DNA of 64,000 nucleotides from Hymenopellis radicata (Eukaryota; Basidiomycota; Agaricomycetes; Agaricales; Physalacriaceae). The stretch lies in NCBI GenBank assembly GCA_015501595.1, contig JADNRX010000021.1, forward strand, positions 248,001 through 312,000, written 5' to 3'. The position numbers and the translations under genes are program-made. The stretch's first letter is position 1; each line of letters opens with the position of its first letter. The notes under the pieces are model-generated. The model searched no databases. It was given only the letters and a program-made list of their open reading frames with translations, and was not told the origin of the DNA. Positions 11,707-24,119 of the stretch are shown here, in pieces.

Positions 11707-12516
11707 CTAGTATGGCGGCTGCGGTCTGAATGGAGGAATTGGACGCGTGCTGGGGCGCCGGAGCAAGGGATCGAGAGGATGCGGGTCATCCCACGCTGCC
11801 GCGTACGTCGGCGAAGGAAGAGCGGGCATTCCACCGCCCTTCTCTGCGCTCGAATACTGATTCTTGTTATCATCTCCTCCCAGCCACGATATCGTTCTCT
11901 TCTTCTCCCAGTCCTCCGACAAATCGCTGTCATCGCCTTTTCTCTTTCCAGTGACAACGCCTTTGATGAAGCCACACCAGGCGTCGAAGAAGCCTAGCAG
12001 CATGGTGATTACGACGGCGATAACAATGCAGAGCGCGGTGATGCCGACGACCTTTCCTCGGCTCATCTTGGATCCATCCTGAGCTGGCGGGCTAGGGTTA
12101 GGATGTATATCCGAATCGTCGTTATGAGTAGGAGTGCCGATATGAGTTGTAGGAAGAACTGTGCTGTATTTGGTGCTACTAGAGCTTGGGATCGATGTTG
12201 ATGATGCTAGCATTGAGGTGCTCGACTTGGAGATTATGGAAGACGATGGGCTCGTGGTGCTTTGTGTGTGCATTTCAGTCCGGTGCGTCTCAAACGCCTT
12301 TTCTGAAAGAGACGAGAGAAGAGATACAATTAGAGGTGTAGTGTGCAACTCGTTGGTGAGGCTTGGGAGTTGTTCCTTGGTCGTAGTGGTTGATGGTGCC
12401 AATGGTGGCGTGTCATTTTCAGGAATGAGACCTAGCAGCTGGCGAGGCGGGATAAGCGCGTAAACGCAGACATGGTGAAGAAATAAGAGCTGTGCCAAGG
12501 CGAGTCTGAGCAGCAT
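11707..12516 (-). CDS. Signal-anchored Ser/Thr-rich single-pass membrane protein
   Basis: One uninterrupted 269-residue frame. It has an N-terminal signal peptide (MLLRLALAQLLFLHHVCVYA) and a Ser/Thr-rich, probably O-glycosylated outer region to about residue 150. One transmembrane helix follows (VVGITALCIVIAVVITMLLGF, about 157-177). The cytoplasmic tail is charged and Pro-rich, ending PPFRPQPPY. The plan resembles fungal wall-stress sensors and mucin-like proteins, but no WSC or Mid2 Cys motif is present, so no function is assigned. Confidence 0.7.
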   Translation of the reverse strand: MLLRLALAQLLFLHHVCVYALIPPRQLLGLIPENDTPPLAPSTTTTKEQLPSLTNELHTTPLIVSLLSSLSEKAFETHRTEMHTQSTTSPSSSIISKSSTSMLASSTSIPSSSSTKYSTVLPTTHIGTPTHNDDSDIHPNPSPPAQDGSKMSRGKVVGITALCIVIAVVITMLLGFFDAWCGFIKGVVTGKRKGDDSDLSEDWEKKRTISWLGGDDNKNQYSSAEKGGGMPALPSPTYAAAWDDPHPLDPLLRRPSTRPIPPFRPQPPY

Positions 12517-12594
12517 GGTTGTTGTCGTTCAAGTGTCAACTACAGACCGCGTTCCTTTTGAACAGCAAAGCTAAATATAGACCATCTAAGTCTC

Positions 12595-15500
12595 TTAGTC
12601 TAATAATTTAACAAACATCGTCCAATCCGGACTGCGTCTACACATTTCTCTAAACAAGCCACCTGCACGAAGGAGGTCCTTCGGCGTCCCAAATTCGACC
12701 ACCTCCCCTTGATCCAGAACCAGAATGCGATCATAGTCGATAATGGTCTTTAACCGATGCGCAATCGTAATTACTATAGCACCTGAAAGCTCTTCTCGAA
12801 TGGTTCGTTGAATCTTGACAAGAAGACGTTAGCGGCGTCAAGTCATTGAAAGAAAACTTACCTGGTCGTCAAGATGAGAATCAATCTGGGAAGTGGCCTC
12901 ATCCATTATGATAACGTTGGTCCTTCGAAGCATGGCACGGGCTAGGGCGACAAGCTGGCGTTCGCCTCCACTCAGTGATCCAGCACTCATTGCCATGTTG
13001 AGGATGTTGTCGCGGTCGGCGTGGTGAAGAACGGACATCAAGTGACAGCGTTCGACGACATCCATACACTCCTGGGTGGAATGTTGATCCAATGGATCGA
13101 GATTGCTTCGTAAGGTCCCAGTGAATAGGGAAACGTCCTGGCTGACGATAGTCTGTAAACGATTGTCAACTAGGTGGCCCATAGTCAGGACTTGGGACAC
13201 ACACCACTCGAGTTCTCAAGTCCTCCAAGCCAATCGCTGAGACGTCGATACCGTCGATCCTGAAAAGAAGGAATGCTTAGGTCTGCTGCGAAAGTGGAGA
13301 CGGGAGAAGACTCACAAAATTCTACCTCCGGAAGGCTCTACCATACGCAAAAGCGAAAGAGCAAGCGTGGATTTTCCTATGAGCCAAGATTACGACGCTC
13401 TCAATTCAGAGTGCTATCACTAACCTGAGCCTGTTCTTCCAACCTATAGAACACCGATTGAGTACAAGTTAAAAGGAAAAGTCGAGTCGGACGTACGACA
13501 CCAATCTTTTCTGAAGGATTGACAGAAAAACTCAGATCCTTCAGCACCGCTGGCAACTCTGGTGCATATTTCACAACTAGATGGTCCACAACGAGCTGTC
13601 CCGAATTCGATGGCCAATACGCTGGAGGTCTCGATTTCTCGAGAATAGCTGGAGCTTCTTGGGGCAAATCCAAGTATTCAACCACACGTTCCACACTGTT
13701 GAAGTCGAGCTCCAGTTGTGCTGCAACTCTAACACAAAGTCAGATGACGCGTCGGTAAAGAAAGGCCGGCTAACCTAACGAGCTGACGACTAGCTTCGGC
13801 GAAGATGCCAGATTGGACAATTACTATAGCTGCGGCTCCGCTTTGGACCCCCATCCAAAGTGCGAAAACTGTTGTCGCGTAAACGACAACGGAGCCGAGG
13901 CCTGAAATGGTTTATTAATTACGCCACATAGGGACGCGGTGACCTACAGTCGTATCTCCATCGAAGCCAGCCGTTTACTAGCCACTGGAGTAAAAATAAG
14001 CCAGTGATCCGGAACTAAAAGGGCACAACACATACGTATACATGATCGAATGTTTGGAACTTGTCAACCTACTGCAAATGAATCACTAGGCACCAGAACT
14101 CATTCAAATCGCACCTTTGCATAGAACGAATTCTGATACCGCTGCTCCATACCAAACGCCCTCACATGTGTGAGCCCCCTCAACAGCTCATCAAACCCCG
14201 CAAACGCCGGCGACAAAGACACCGACTCCAACCGCCTAAGGTCACGCGACGCGCGTATATACGGCGGTGCCAACCGGATGTACAACCACGCAATGAACAG
14301 CGCAAACGGCGCAAAGGTAGGCACCACGACAAGAATAACCAGGAACGACGCCACAAAGTCGAGCACGCCCGAGATGCACGCGCGCGCCGAATTCTGGAGC
14401 GCCCCGTCGATGGTGTTGATGTCGGACGTGAAGCGGTTGAGGATGCGCCCGATGGGCGTGGTGTCGAAGAACCGCCCCGGCGCGCGTGCGATTCGGCGGA
14501 GGAGGGAGATGAATAGAGAGCGAGAGGCTTGGAGGCTCGCGTAGTATCCCAGCGCGATGTACACGAGCACGGAGAACGCGCCGGCCATGGAGATGAAGAG
14601 GTATACCATCAACCACGGCCGTACGTCGACGCTCGGCGACGGGAAGTCTGTCCACGGGAACTTGATAGTATGTACCGCAACGAGAGTGGTCCGGATTCCG
14701 ATGTATGTGGTGACGGAGGTATCAGCGTCCTGGTAGGCTTCGCCCCATGCGGAAAGGAAGACCTGGTTTCCAATGTTGATGCACCGGATAGTAAGCATGA
14801 GCAGGAATGTGAGGATCCAGGAGATCGTCCCCGCTGCGCGGATGTACGTGAGGTATGTCCGGATGGACACCCGGCCCTCTGCGCGCGCTTCGGCCATGAT
14901 CAGTTTTCCGTTGGCCACCTTTTCGGCGAGCTTGGGCTTTCCTGACCCTTCTAAGATGTCTGCCTCGTTTGCGACTTTAGGGACTTTCTCCTCCAAAGCG
15001 AAAGCTTCATCCTCCATCTCGATCACTTCCTGGAGTGCCCCATCTCGTTCGAGGTCATCTACGTTTCCTTGTCGCAGAACCTTTCCCGCTGCTAGCTCGA
15101 CGAGATACGACGCTATAGGGAGGCATAGACCGATATGATGCGTCACAAGGATAATGGTTCTATCGCGGACCAGTTTGCCGGAGAGACAGTTGGCCACTAG
15201 ATGTTGCGCCGTATGCATATCTACTGCTGCCAGACTGTATATGCGTCAGTTTGATCAGTGTGTAATCGAGAATAGAGTGACGCACGGATCGTCAAGAAGT
15301 ATACACTGCGACATGATTGAAGAGCATATTTAGAAGATGAACAGGTTCAACGTACCGTAGCTTCAGAATACATGGCACGAGCAAGCGCAATGCGCGCTCT
15401 CTGTCCTCCACTCAGAGTGATACCCTTCTCACCGATTTCTGAAGCATGTTAGCCGAGCACAGCGACAAACGTAGAAATGTCTCAACCTGTCATGTCTCCC

Positions 15501-18500
15501 GCCTCCAGAATCTCCAGGTCCTTAATCAGCGCACACGCTTCTACAACAGCATTGTACCTGTCTTCGTCATACCCGTAACTCGAACCGAAGGTGATATTGT
15601 CCCGTATGGTCGCATGCTCAAGCCCTAACGTCGAATCAGGCTTTCTCTGGTCATTCACGTGGCGCGAATTTCTTACAAGGGTTCTGAGCACAATAAGCAA
15701 CTTGATGGTGCGTCTTGTCTATCAAGACCTTTCCAGTCGTACAATGCATTTCTACATCATCATCAGCTCAAAAAAAAACGGACTGTTACAGGTTTTGTCT
15801 CACCTCCCAGTAGAGCCGCCAACAACGCACTCTTACCGGACCCCGTGGCGCCGCTAATGAGCGAGAGCTGTCCTTTCGGGAAGACAAGCGCTAAAGGGCC
15901 TAGTTCAAATGACGACGATGTCGTTTCCTTCGGAACAGACTGCCAACGGAAAGTGCCCTCGGCGAACCCAATATTCTTGTCCCCACCATCAGGTGCGCTC
16001 TGCGCTGTCAGCGTTGACGCCCATTCCGGTACTTCCTCTTCATCGAGGAAGTGCTCTATTCGTTGCATCGAGACGTACGCTACATATATCATGAGACAGG
16101 TGGATGTAAACCAGTTCTGTGGGACCCACCGTGTAGGATAGCGAAGAACTGTCCAGGCAACTCGGTCATCGGCCGCTGAAGTTGGGTGAAGAGGGCTATA
16201 GCTGTGAAAGCTTTTGAGACAGTGAGGTCCTGGCCTGCTATCAGCGTATAGAAGAAGAACGTCGACAGCGCTGTCGCAGAGGGAATCCAAGTCCTGTAAG
16301 CGCAACACGTTGACGGTTAAAGGCTCTAAATCAGGAGGATGCGCACCATATAAAACCAATCATCGTTGCCACCACGTTTTCTTTGACACGCCACTTGAGC
16401 TCTGTTTCTCTTGCGTGTTCAGTTTGTCTTGACCAATGACTTTCTAAGATACTGTCAGCTGAGGAAGGTGGCTGTAAAACTATGTTCATCACCCCATCCA
16501 TAGAATTTCAAGAATCGAATATTCTGCAGTAGTTCGTTGACAATACCCATACGCGCGTCTTTGGCCTTCCAAGACGATCTCGTGATCTGAACAAGCGGAG
16601 GAATATTAGTAGACGACACGAAACATGTGCGTGGCGCACCGAGATGTTGTACTTCGCAAGCGGATAGTTGAGCACGTATGCAACCAAGATGACGACCACT
16701 CCAGACCAGGCAGCCCAGCCCATAACGCTGGAACTCCGTGAGCGATTTGGCAAGTAGAATCGCGACAGAGACCAACTTGTAGAGGAACACCAAAGCGATT
16801 ACCAAGCGGATCGGTGCGGTGATGAAGCCGGAGAACTCCCAAAAACGTTGGGAAACCGCATACGTGTCGCCTCTTAGTGCGATATCAGAGGTTGTCTTCA
16901 GATGTCAGCACCACTGTAACGTACTGCATCAGATTGACAATCTTTCCGAGATGCGCTCCTCCTTCTGCCTCGTCTTGCCCTTCCTTCTTAACCTGTCCAT
17001 CGAGATTCTGCCTTCGAAGGGACTTGTAATGAAGAGAGCAGAAGAGCTGTCCTCGGGTGCGTTCATAGCAGCGTCGCGTATGCCAGCTCTGGAATAAATC
17101 GACCTGTGCGAAGGAGAGATGCACTACAAATGTTACGGTAGCCCAGTAGTACGCTCTCCTCCTAGAGTCAGGCGTGTCTTCTGCTAGGGCGGACAGAATT
17201 TCCTGGAGAGCATATGCGGGGACGAAGCCTGATCAGCTGAAATCAGTGCCAGAGGCATGGCAGTAGGATCCGACACACCAACGACAACACTCCACAATTC
17301 CAAGACGACATCGAGAATCAAATCAAGCGAGTTGGACACTAGGAGAAATCGGAGCAAGGAATGATTGGGATGTTGCGTTTTGTACTCAAGGTATTTCTCA
17401 AAGAGATTCTTATGCAGAAAATATGGCGACAGTGTCCACACATCCGTCTCATTTAAGGTCCGTGAGTTGGCAAGACCGAAAAGAGGCGAAATGAAAGAAA
17501 AAGTGCACCAAGACCACAAAGTCACATCATCCTCTGGCATGGACAGCGAGGAAGATGGGATCTGATATTGCAGTTCAACAAAGTATACTTGACGCCAGGA
17601 GGAAGCCTACATCTTTGCATTGGGCAACATTTAAGGCTGGTCGTACAAGTTGTACAGGTAAGGTGCCGACCACAAAGACAAAAATGCTGGATACGAGAAG
17701 GGAGACAGTCTGCAACCCAATAGCGACTCCGCTGTAGTAGTCCTTCAAGAGCTCCGTGATCACATAGACAAAACTGAATACTGCCTGCCAGGTACCGTAT
17801 AGGAAGGAGAGATAGGGCACGGTCGATGGGGCATAGCCACAGTTCGGAACATAATGTAGGTCTACATGGGGATAATAACCACGAGTGAAAACGCAAGAAT
17901 GGCGACATACCCAAGAGGCTGCTGTCACGACTGAGAACACGACGTGAGAGGTTTCGTGCAGAACAGCGCTATACACCAGACTTGCCAGCCAACCAGCGGC
18001 TTGCAAGAATGCCAGACAAGACATTGACCTGACCTTGAGAGGAGACGGGGTTGCTGGTGTATCGACTGGTCCTTCCACATCTTGGAGAGTGAGGAAATTT
18101 CGAAACGGAGCAGAGATGTAGACAGCGGCGATATTCAGGGCTTTCGGTAAATGCAGGCGTGACGTGGCATCGTGAATGAGCGTGAATGCAATTAAAGCAA
18201 CAGACAGAGCCAGGTAGAGCATAAGTCTGTTGAAAATGTCAGCGACTGCGGGGAACTGGACATGATTATGGAGGGCTCAGTAAACCCAGCATATGATCTC
18301 AAGATTTAGATTCGTATAATAGGGAACTAGAAGGTCATCCTAGAACGATAAAAGGGAGCCAACTTACCCTCTTTCGGAGGCGAGCAATGCCAAATGGTGG
18401 TCAGAGAAATTTGGCGACGTGACGTGACACTGTGATCGCTGCTGACGTCAGGGCCGGCTCGATCAATGTGGCCAAATCCGGAGCACTGTTCTATCCTCTT

Positions 18501-18737
18501 CTCCGTCATTCTGCGTGTTCTTAGTGCGCCAAGGAGACGGTTGTTCTCGAATAATGTCTTCAACACAAGCAACTTGGTTCTGCCATGAAGTATGTCCAAC
18601 ATCTGCCCCATTTTCCATCTACAAAGGCTGAGTAATCGATGATAGTGTGGCAGAGAAACCGTACCATTAATGGCGAGTTGTTCCACAGCAACGATGAACA
18701 GTGGCGCTGAAACGAAACCAGGTTCCGGATCCAGCAT
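12595..18737 (-). CDS. ABCC-type (MRP/Ycf1-like) full ABC transporter
   Basis: A long multi-exon gene for an ATP-driven exporter of the ABCC subfamily (conjugate or metal export at the vacuole or plasma membrane in known members). From the N-terminus there is a TMD0-like hydrophobic region (17575-18737), a linker with [20 protein letters not shown], and TMD1. NBD1 has Walker [17 protein letters not shown] (near 15830), signature [15 protein letters not shown] (near 15390) and Walker B ILLDDPLAAVD split by an intron. TMD2 follows in the 14100-15218 exon. NBD2 has Walker A GRTGSGKS split by an intron near 13380-13425, signature [15 protein letters not shown] and Walker [13 protein letters not shown]. 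The protein ends [13 protein letters not shown]. Both ATP sites look complete. The start at 18737 (MLDPEPGF) is tentative; a short upstream exon (MWRI) is possible. Confidence 0.88.
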
Positions 18738-18824
18738 GCTCAAATTGCAATAGTTCTTTCGTAGAAAAGGTATTTACCTATCCGCCACATCTTTGTGCCA
18801 AAGTGACCGACGCGGTACCTCCAG

Positions 18825-20070
18825 ATCGAGGACACGACCGATGACGACCCACGCGATTTCGCTCAAGACGGCCCAGATATAAATGCTGCCTATATAGGTT
18901 TGTTGCTAAGTTACCTGCCAAACATCATCTCATCTGCTTGCTAGATCTTATTGAAAGACTAGTTGGCCGACCTGTAAGCATTTGACCTGATATCTGTCTT
19001 CCGTTTCGTTCAATCTTCAAAGGCGGTACGACCATCTGTCGTTACCTTCACGTCTGGGAACCGTACATTGAGATTCGGCGGTCCCAACACCTTGAACAGT
19101 CCAAGTGATATCCCCACAATGACGGAGTGAGCGATTTTCCCACATTATTTCGATATAAGCTCAAGCGCCACCAGCTTTCTAAGACGAGGCCCGCGACCTG
19201 AAGAAGGACAGACCATGAATGGCAGTCTGCTAGCCTCATATATGATGTCCATGCTTGGTCTAGGCCCAGGAGGAGCGGCGGGCGGCTTAAACGAAATGTT
19301 TGCCCGAGGATTCGGTGATCCTGGTAGTGGTCGAATGGGTGACTATGTGTTTAACCAAGAAGGTCCGTAACATAGATTGCTGCTTGATTCCTTCTATTGA
19401 CACTGTTATGTCAGACTTGGACGAAATAATAACTCACCTGATGGAGAACAATAATCCCTACCGTCCAGTACCCGCCACAGAAGAAATACTGAAGGAATTG
19501 CCGCGTGAGGTTCTCGTGGTAGACTGTGCGTCCCGTTGACTTTGAATAGTACATTCCTAATGAGTCTTTGTAGCACCCTTGTTGTCCAAGGACTGTGCAG
19601 TATGCAAAGAGCAGTTTGCTCTACAAACCGAAGACCCCGACGAGCAGGTTGTCGTAACATTACCGTGTACACATCCCTTCCATGAACCATGTATACTACC
19701 TTGGCTCAAGTCGAGCGGAACATGTCCAGTCTGCCGGTAAGTGATGTGTCTTATCTTAATTACTAGAGATTAAACATTTCGCAGACATCAACTTGTCCCT
19801 CAACCCGAGCATCATCCTAATCCACCTGAACAGGCCGATCGACGACCCAGTCCAGAATTAGCGCGGGGGGCTTTTCCAAGCATGTTCCAGTCTGTATTTG
19901 GCGGTTCGCGATCGGAAACCTCAACCTCTGGCTCGTCTTCACGTCCGCCATCAGGGTCAGAAGCTTCGCGCCAACCCCGACGACGGGATTCTCGCCGAGG
20001 CTCTGGAGGCTCTGGGTCAAGTGGCGGTGGTCACCGTCATCTTCCTGGCGGGTGGGACGACTTGGACTGA
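18825..20070 (+). CDS. RING-H2 E3 ubiquitin ligase (RNF115/126-like), 5' end unresolved
   Basis: The joined exons encode IEDTTDDDPRDF, RPAVRPSVVTFTSGNRTL, PRPEEGQTMNGSLLASYMM, and DLDEIITHLMENNNPYRPVP with ILKELP. The RING-H2 domain follows: CAVCKEQF...LPCTHPFHEPCILPWLKSSGTCPVC, with the C3H2C3 ligand spacing complete. A Ser/Gly/Arg-rich tail ends GGWDDLD at 20070. The whole resembles RNF115/RNF126/BCA2 ligases, which couple an N-terminal zinc ribbon to a C-terminal RING. The zinc-ribbon exon expected upstream of the acceptor at 18824 was not found. It would have to lie within or beyond the start of the divergent ABC gene. A broken copy of the 3' end lies at 26899-27045. Confidence 0.82.
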
Positions 20071-20713
20071 TGCAGTAGGAAGATATTATCTACGTTTATA
20101 ATACAACATGAATTGTAATTGTGATTAGATCGCTATGTAACTTGTAGGCTTCGAAGTTAACGCTTTGTATTCTCAGAGACCAATGATGTGGTCCTGTGAG
20201 GAAGGCGTAAACGGATCCAAAGGACGTCGAAGTAGTATTGTGAGACTAAGTAGTATAAAGTACTAAGAGCTAAGTAGTGCCCGAAAATTCGAGCGCCAAA
20301 CACAAAAATGGGGAGACATATTAAGAAGAGAAAAGCTTTCCGTGTATGGGTTCCGTGAGAATAAGTGGTGTAACGAGAGAATGGAAGCAAATGGAAGCAG
20401 AGATATGTGGCGTAGCGCAGAGACCCGTTGTGAGCTGCGATGACGCTGCAGGAGCGACGCACCCTGATTACAAGGTCTCTCGTAGCGAATAAACCTGCTG
20501 TGATCGATAGGTGGAACGGAGCCGTTGTGACCTGGAGAAACTCATGGTAAGTAGTGGTGATAAGGAGAGCAACAGACAGTGTGTCGGGAGCGCAAATCAG
20601 GTTGCGATGTCGGCTATTCAAGTTCTGACTTTAAATTCTTCAAATTTTAAGGTTCCCAGCATAGGACAATAAATATTCGTTATAAATACAACTCTACATC
20701 TAACGAACGCTGT
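20071..20713. other. Tail-to-tail intergenic region of RING gene and protease A
   Basis: No gene seen. From about 20435 to 20713 the sequence is the 3' flank of protease A. It matches, in inverse orientation, the 3' flank of protease C (about 29165-29440), including a shared patch that happens to stay open on one strand (starting near 20621 and 29257). The AT-rich stretch 20080-20160 probably carries the RING gene's polyadenylation signals. Confidence 0.6.
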
Positions 20714-22487
20714 CTAATTGGAGGTGGCGGTGGTGCTGGTTGTTGTGGCGAACCCAACGCGAGAGTTCGCCGTGTCGTACACGGAGTAGAAGCGCTCCAA
20801 GAAGGTGTAACCGTTAATGAAGTCAAGACCTTGGCCTGAGGGGTGGCCAAGGTCCGAGACGACCAGGTATACGCAGTCGGCAGTACCATCAATAGCAGCG
20901 TTCAACGAGCGGGGCCAGATTTGCGCGTTGGCCGTCAACTCATATGATTTCTGCAATCAACATGAGTGTGAATCCGAGAATAAATGTAGCGGTCTTACAT
21001 CCCCGATATTGAAGAATAAGCTCTTCAAGTTGGCAAATTGTGCGGGTGTGATGCGCAACATTCCTGTGGTCGTGTCGAAGGTTGCGCCAGTGGCGGACGC
21101 GTATTTGTCATAAGCATCAGTCGCCAGGAGGATCATAGTTGTGCCTACAGAGGCGAAATGAGACGAGCGGGATGCGCTGTAGCTGTGCTGACATACCAGT
21201 GTCGACGATACCGGCGGTGGACGAGAGGATGGTCGTCGACTCTCCATAGGTGATGGACTCGTCGATACCCCAGAAAAGATTGGACGGAAAAGTCGATGTC
21301 AAAGGCCTGAGGTGCTCATTAACTCCCGTGGGAAGGAAAAGTGGGGAAACATACGTGTATGAGATGTCGCTTGTGAGCTTGGAGGTATCAACACCGCCTA
21401 GGATACATTCTCATTAGCCAAGCTGGAAGTGGCTTAGCGAAAACATTCACTAACCCCATGTCAGGACTCCGTTCTCGCTTTCCAAAGAATTCGTGGGAGC
21501 AAAGAAGATACCAATCTTGTTGTCAGTAATGGTGCCCTGTGAGAATAGGTTGTCCGTGACAGTGGGAATGAGGGTATTGTTCGCGGGAGACAATGTTCCT
21601 GAAGGGATTCTTTCAGTAACCATCCTGTTGGAGGAAGCGTTGGATAATCCACCCTGCGTAAGATCGACGGGACCGATTCTGCGATAGTAGCGTTTAAGTG
21701 CACGTCCCGGAGATCGTGAAAGACAACGTACCCAAGAATACCATCAATACCGGGGGCGAAACTGACGGAAATAAGATAGGATTTAGGAAAGAGCAGGAAA
21801 GACCAACCCTGCAGATTTCGACGCGACACCAATGGACTGCTGGTTAATCACCAGGCCGTCGGTGATAGTCACTTTGTCAATGTATTCAGTACCTATTGCA
21901 AGTGGGCTTATGTATCAGTCTTGGGTGCCATGGTAAACGTAAACACTAGACTCGTCAGAGAAATTACCGGAGCCGTACGTGGCATACTAGAGCGGACGTC
22001 AGTGTACCAGATAAACTGGAGCCACACACGCGAAGACTTACGATGGAATTGTCCGTCCTAGTGCTACTAGATGTCGGCGTGTAGGGGGTTGAGGCGCCAA
22101 TCCAAGTGTTGGAGCTTCCAGTGTCAATGATCAACTCATCTACAGTTCCCATGTCAGTTTTCGTGATCACGGAGCGGGAAGGAGACACATGCAATTTGTG
22201 GCGGGGCAGCCAACTCCAATGGACGCAGTGTAACCAAACGACACGTTATCGACGTCTTCGTTGATCACGGCACGTTTGCTAATCTCGCCGCTATCAGCGA
22301 GACGCTTGGCGCGGTGCTTGAGAGCAGCAGCGCGAGCCTGGTCCTGCTGCACCAGCGTCATCGTTCCGCTGCCCTGGTTGAACCTTCTGGCAATGGGAAG
22401 AGTGACGGGACTGCGGGACACTACCACAGGATTGGCATTGACCACGAAGAGCAGAGCGGCAAAGAAGGCGCTAGAGACGAGCTGCAT
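20714..22487 (-). CDS. Polyporopepsin-type aspartic protease, copy A
   Basis: A secreted A1-family aspartic endopeptidase of the polyporopepsin type. It has a signal peptide (MQLVSSAFFAALLFVVNA) and a propeptide rich in Arg/Lys/Ala. The first catalytic motif is IIDTGSSNTW, the second GIVDTGTT. The C-terminal half holds NAQIWPRSLN and GLDFINGYTFLERFYSVYD, ending TATSN. At least eight short introns are present. The first (22140-22192) has a GC donor. The intron after GSGNFS has AC where copies B and C have GT and GC (near 21950). A GT four codons downstream would give a spliced product four residues longer, so the gene may still work. One residue of the usual IGG before the SYELTAN block is Asp (IGD). 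No frame break was seen. Confidence 0.85.
21210..21855 (-). repeat. Identical tract shared with protease C (conversion tract)
   Basis: This 646-bp stretch of copy A matches 28023-28668 of copy C with no difference that I could find by eye, introns included. It runs from the CCTGGTGATTAACC exon to just before the second DTG codon. Differences resume on both sides. Confidence 0.75.
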
Positions 22488-22880
22488 GATGTTCGATTCA
22501 GCGAGGATAGATATGTCTGTTTGATGACGAGAGGAACGAGATAGGAAAGAGCAGACAACTTGTGAATGGCATTGATTTCAAGTAAACCCATGGCTTAAAT
22601 ACTGAACGTCGCGGTCCCTAACGGGAGAGATGCGTCTAAGACGAGCTGAGATAGAGGCAGTCCAAGATGTCGAGGAATACGCGTTTGAGGTAGGGGTGTA
22701 GACCTTATCGAAGTGAGTATCCGTCAGAGGTGATAACCCGATCCGGAAGATAACGGATACAATGACAACACAGAAACGTCGCGATCGGGTTTGAAGGTTC
22801 CGACCCCTCCGATTTAGCTCGGACAAGTAAGAAACACCTGATATTTCGGGACTCTGCAAGAAGGAGCTACTTTTCACCAC

Positions 22881-24119
22881 TTACAAGAGGGCCTTGGTAT
22901 GATTGCACGCGGACCCTGAGCTGTTAAGAAATTTCTCGATGACGGCGCACCACCTCTCAGCTTCGTAGTACTCGAACCAGTTGTGACCGAAGTCAAGACT
23001 GTCAATCTGTCCCACAGAATCCCCGGCTTCCACCATTTGCGCATGTGGCATCAGTTCCAGAAGCTTCAGCCCGTCGGAAAACGGAACAACAGCGTCCAGG
23101 GTGCCGTGAATGATTAATACAGCAGGTCCATGAGGAGCTGGCTTGAGATTCGCATGTAAGCCCTGAAACGAGAAACCGAGCATCTGGGTTAAGAAGACGA
23201 GACCTTCGTCAACAAATTCGTCATGTGGCGAAATGATAATGCTCTCACAGCACGGCCTTGCAATACTAGGCACGTATGGTCAATGCTTTCTTCCGAAGGG
23301 GTTCTACAACTTACTTATTGTCCTCATTGGTCTATGCAATGTGAACACAAGATCTCACGAAAGTCGGGGCCTCTTACCGTCCGATTGTCATCTGTTCTAG
23401 CATGTCCTCGAACCGTGCGGCGTTGACAGGATCGTTCAACCAGATGGGATCGAATGTCGCTGCTAGCGTTGGCCTCACTAGATTTTTCTTATCTTCTAGT
23501 GTAAGACGTTTGTTCTTGTCAGTCGGGCGGACGAACGGCAGGCCATATTTCCCGTTTTCCTCAGTTAAAAAAGTGGTAGAAGGTGTTGTACCCGCGAGCA
23601 GGATGTGAGAAATGCGGAACCGAAGGGAAACAGGGTCCTCTGGAAGGTATGGGAAAAGAACTAGTTGCTGAGCGATGACACCTGGAGTTTCAATGAGTCG
23701 CGTGCCGTGAAGCACACTGTTGAATGCCAGAATACTTATACTAACCACCCATCGAGAATCCACATATAGCGATTTCCTTCCATTCTAGGTGCTGTAACAG
23801 ATGGAGAAGGTCGCAAGCCATGGACTCGATCGTCAGCTGGTCACTCGCTGCAGACAAGTCCGAAGAAGCAAAAGTCGAGTCTCCGATGCCTCTGTGGTCG
23901 AATACGAGTACTTAAAGGAATATCAACGGTAACACGAAGCACGAGAGATGCACTCTAACCTCGTCGGGCTAGAGAAAGAAGGGGAACAATTCGCTGCCAG
24001 TCACCGCGCGTATTGGACACACCGCCAATGAGGACTAGCGGCTGGCGGGTCCCATCAGACCCGTAAATCTCATAGGCTAACCTAGCGCCGTCCGGTAATG
24101 TAACATATTCTGGAGGCAT
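22881..24119 (-). CDS. Alpha/beta hydrolase-fold protein
   Basis: The start at 24119 gives MPPEYVTLPDGARLAYEIYG, followed by PLVLIGGVSNTRGDW (HGG-like oxyanion region) and LVFDHRGIGDS. The nucleophile elbow is GFSMGG (Ser in GxSxG), assembled across an intron near 23700-23748. The Asp/His end of the triad is visible in AVLIIHGTLDAVVPF and LDFGHNWFEYYEAERW. The protein ends near 22881 after about 300 residues. Four exons are visible; the junction between 23273 and 23374 was not pinned down. It resembles the broad epoxide-hydrolase/lipase-like group, and the substrate cannot be told. It sits between protease copies A and B, inside the inverted repeat. Confidence 0.8.

Larger units (their letters stand above)
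20435..22747 (-). repeat. Inverted-repeat arm A (protease A with flanks)
   Basis: This segment is an imperfect inverted copy of about 27113-29440. Similarity covers the promoter (outer edge at the shared GATAACCCGATCCGGA, 22732-22747), the whole gene with its introns, and about 280 bp of 3' flank. Within it, 21210-21855 appears identical to 28023-28668. Confidence 0.8.

Noticed and set aside
20157..20621. Open frames in the 3' flanks of proteases A and C (also 29257-29595) with similar starts
   Set aside because: Their similarity follows from the inverted duplication of the flank. The two frames diverge after about 60 codons and no domain is present.
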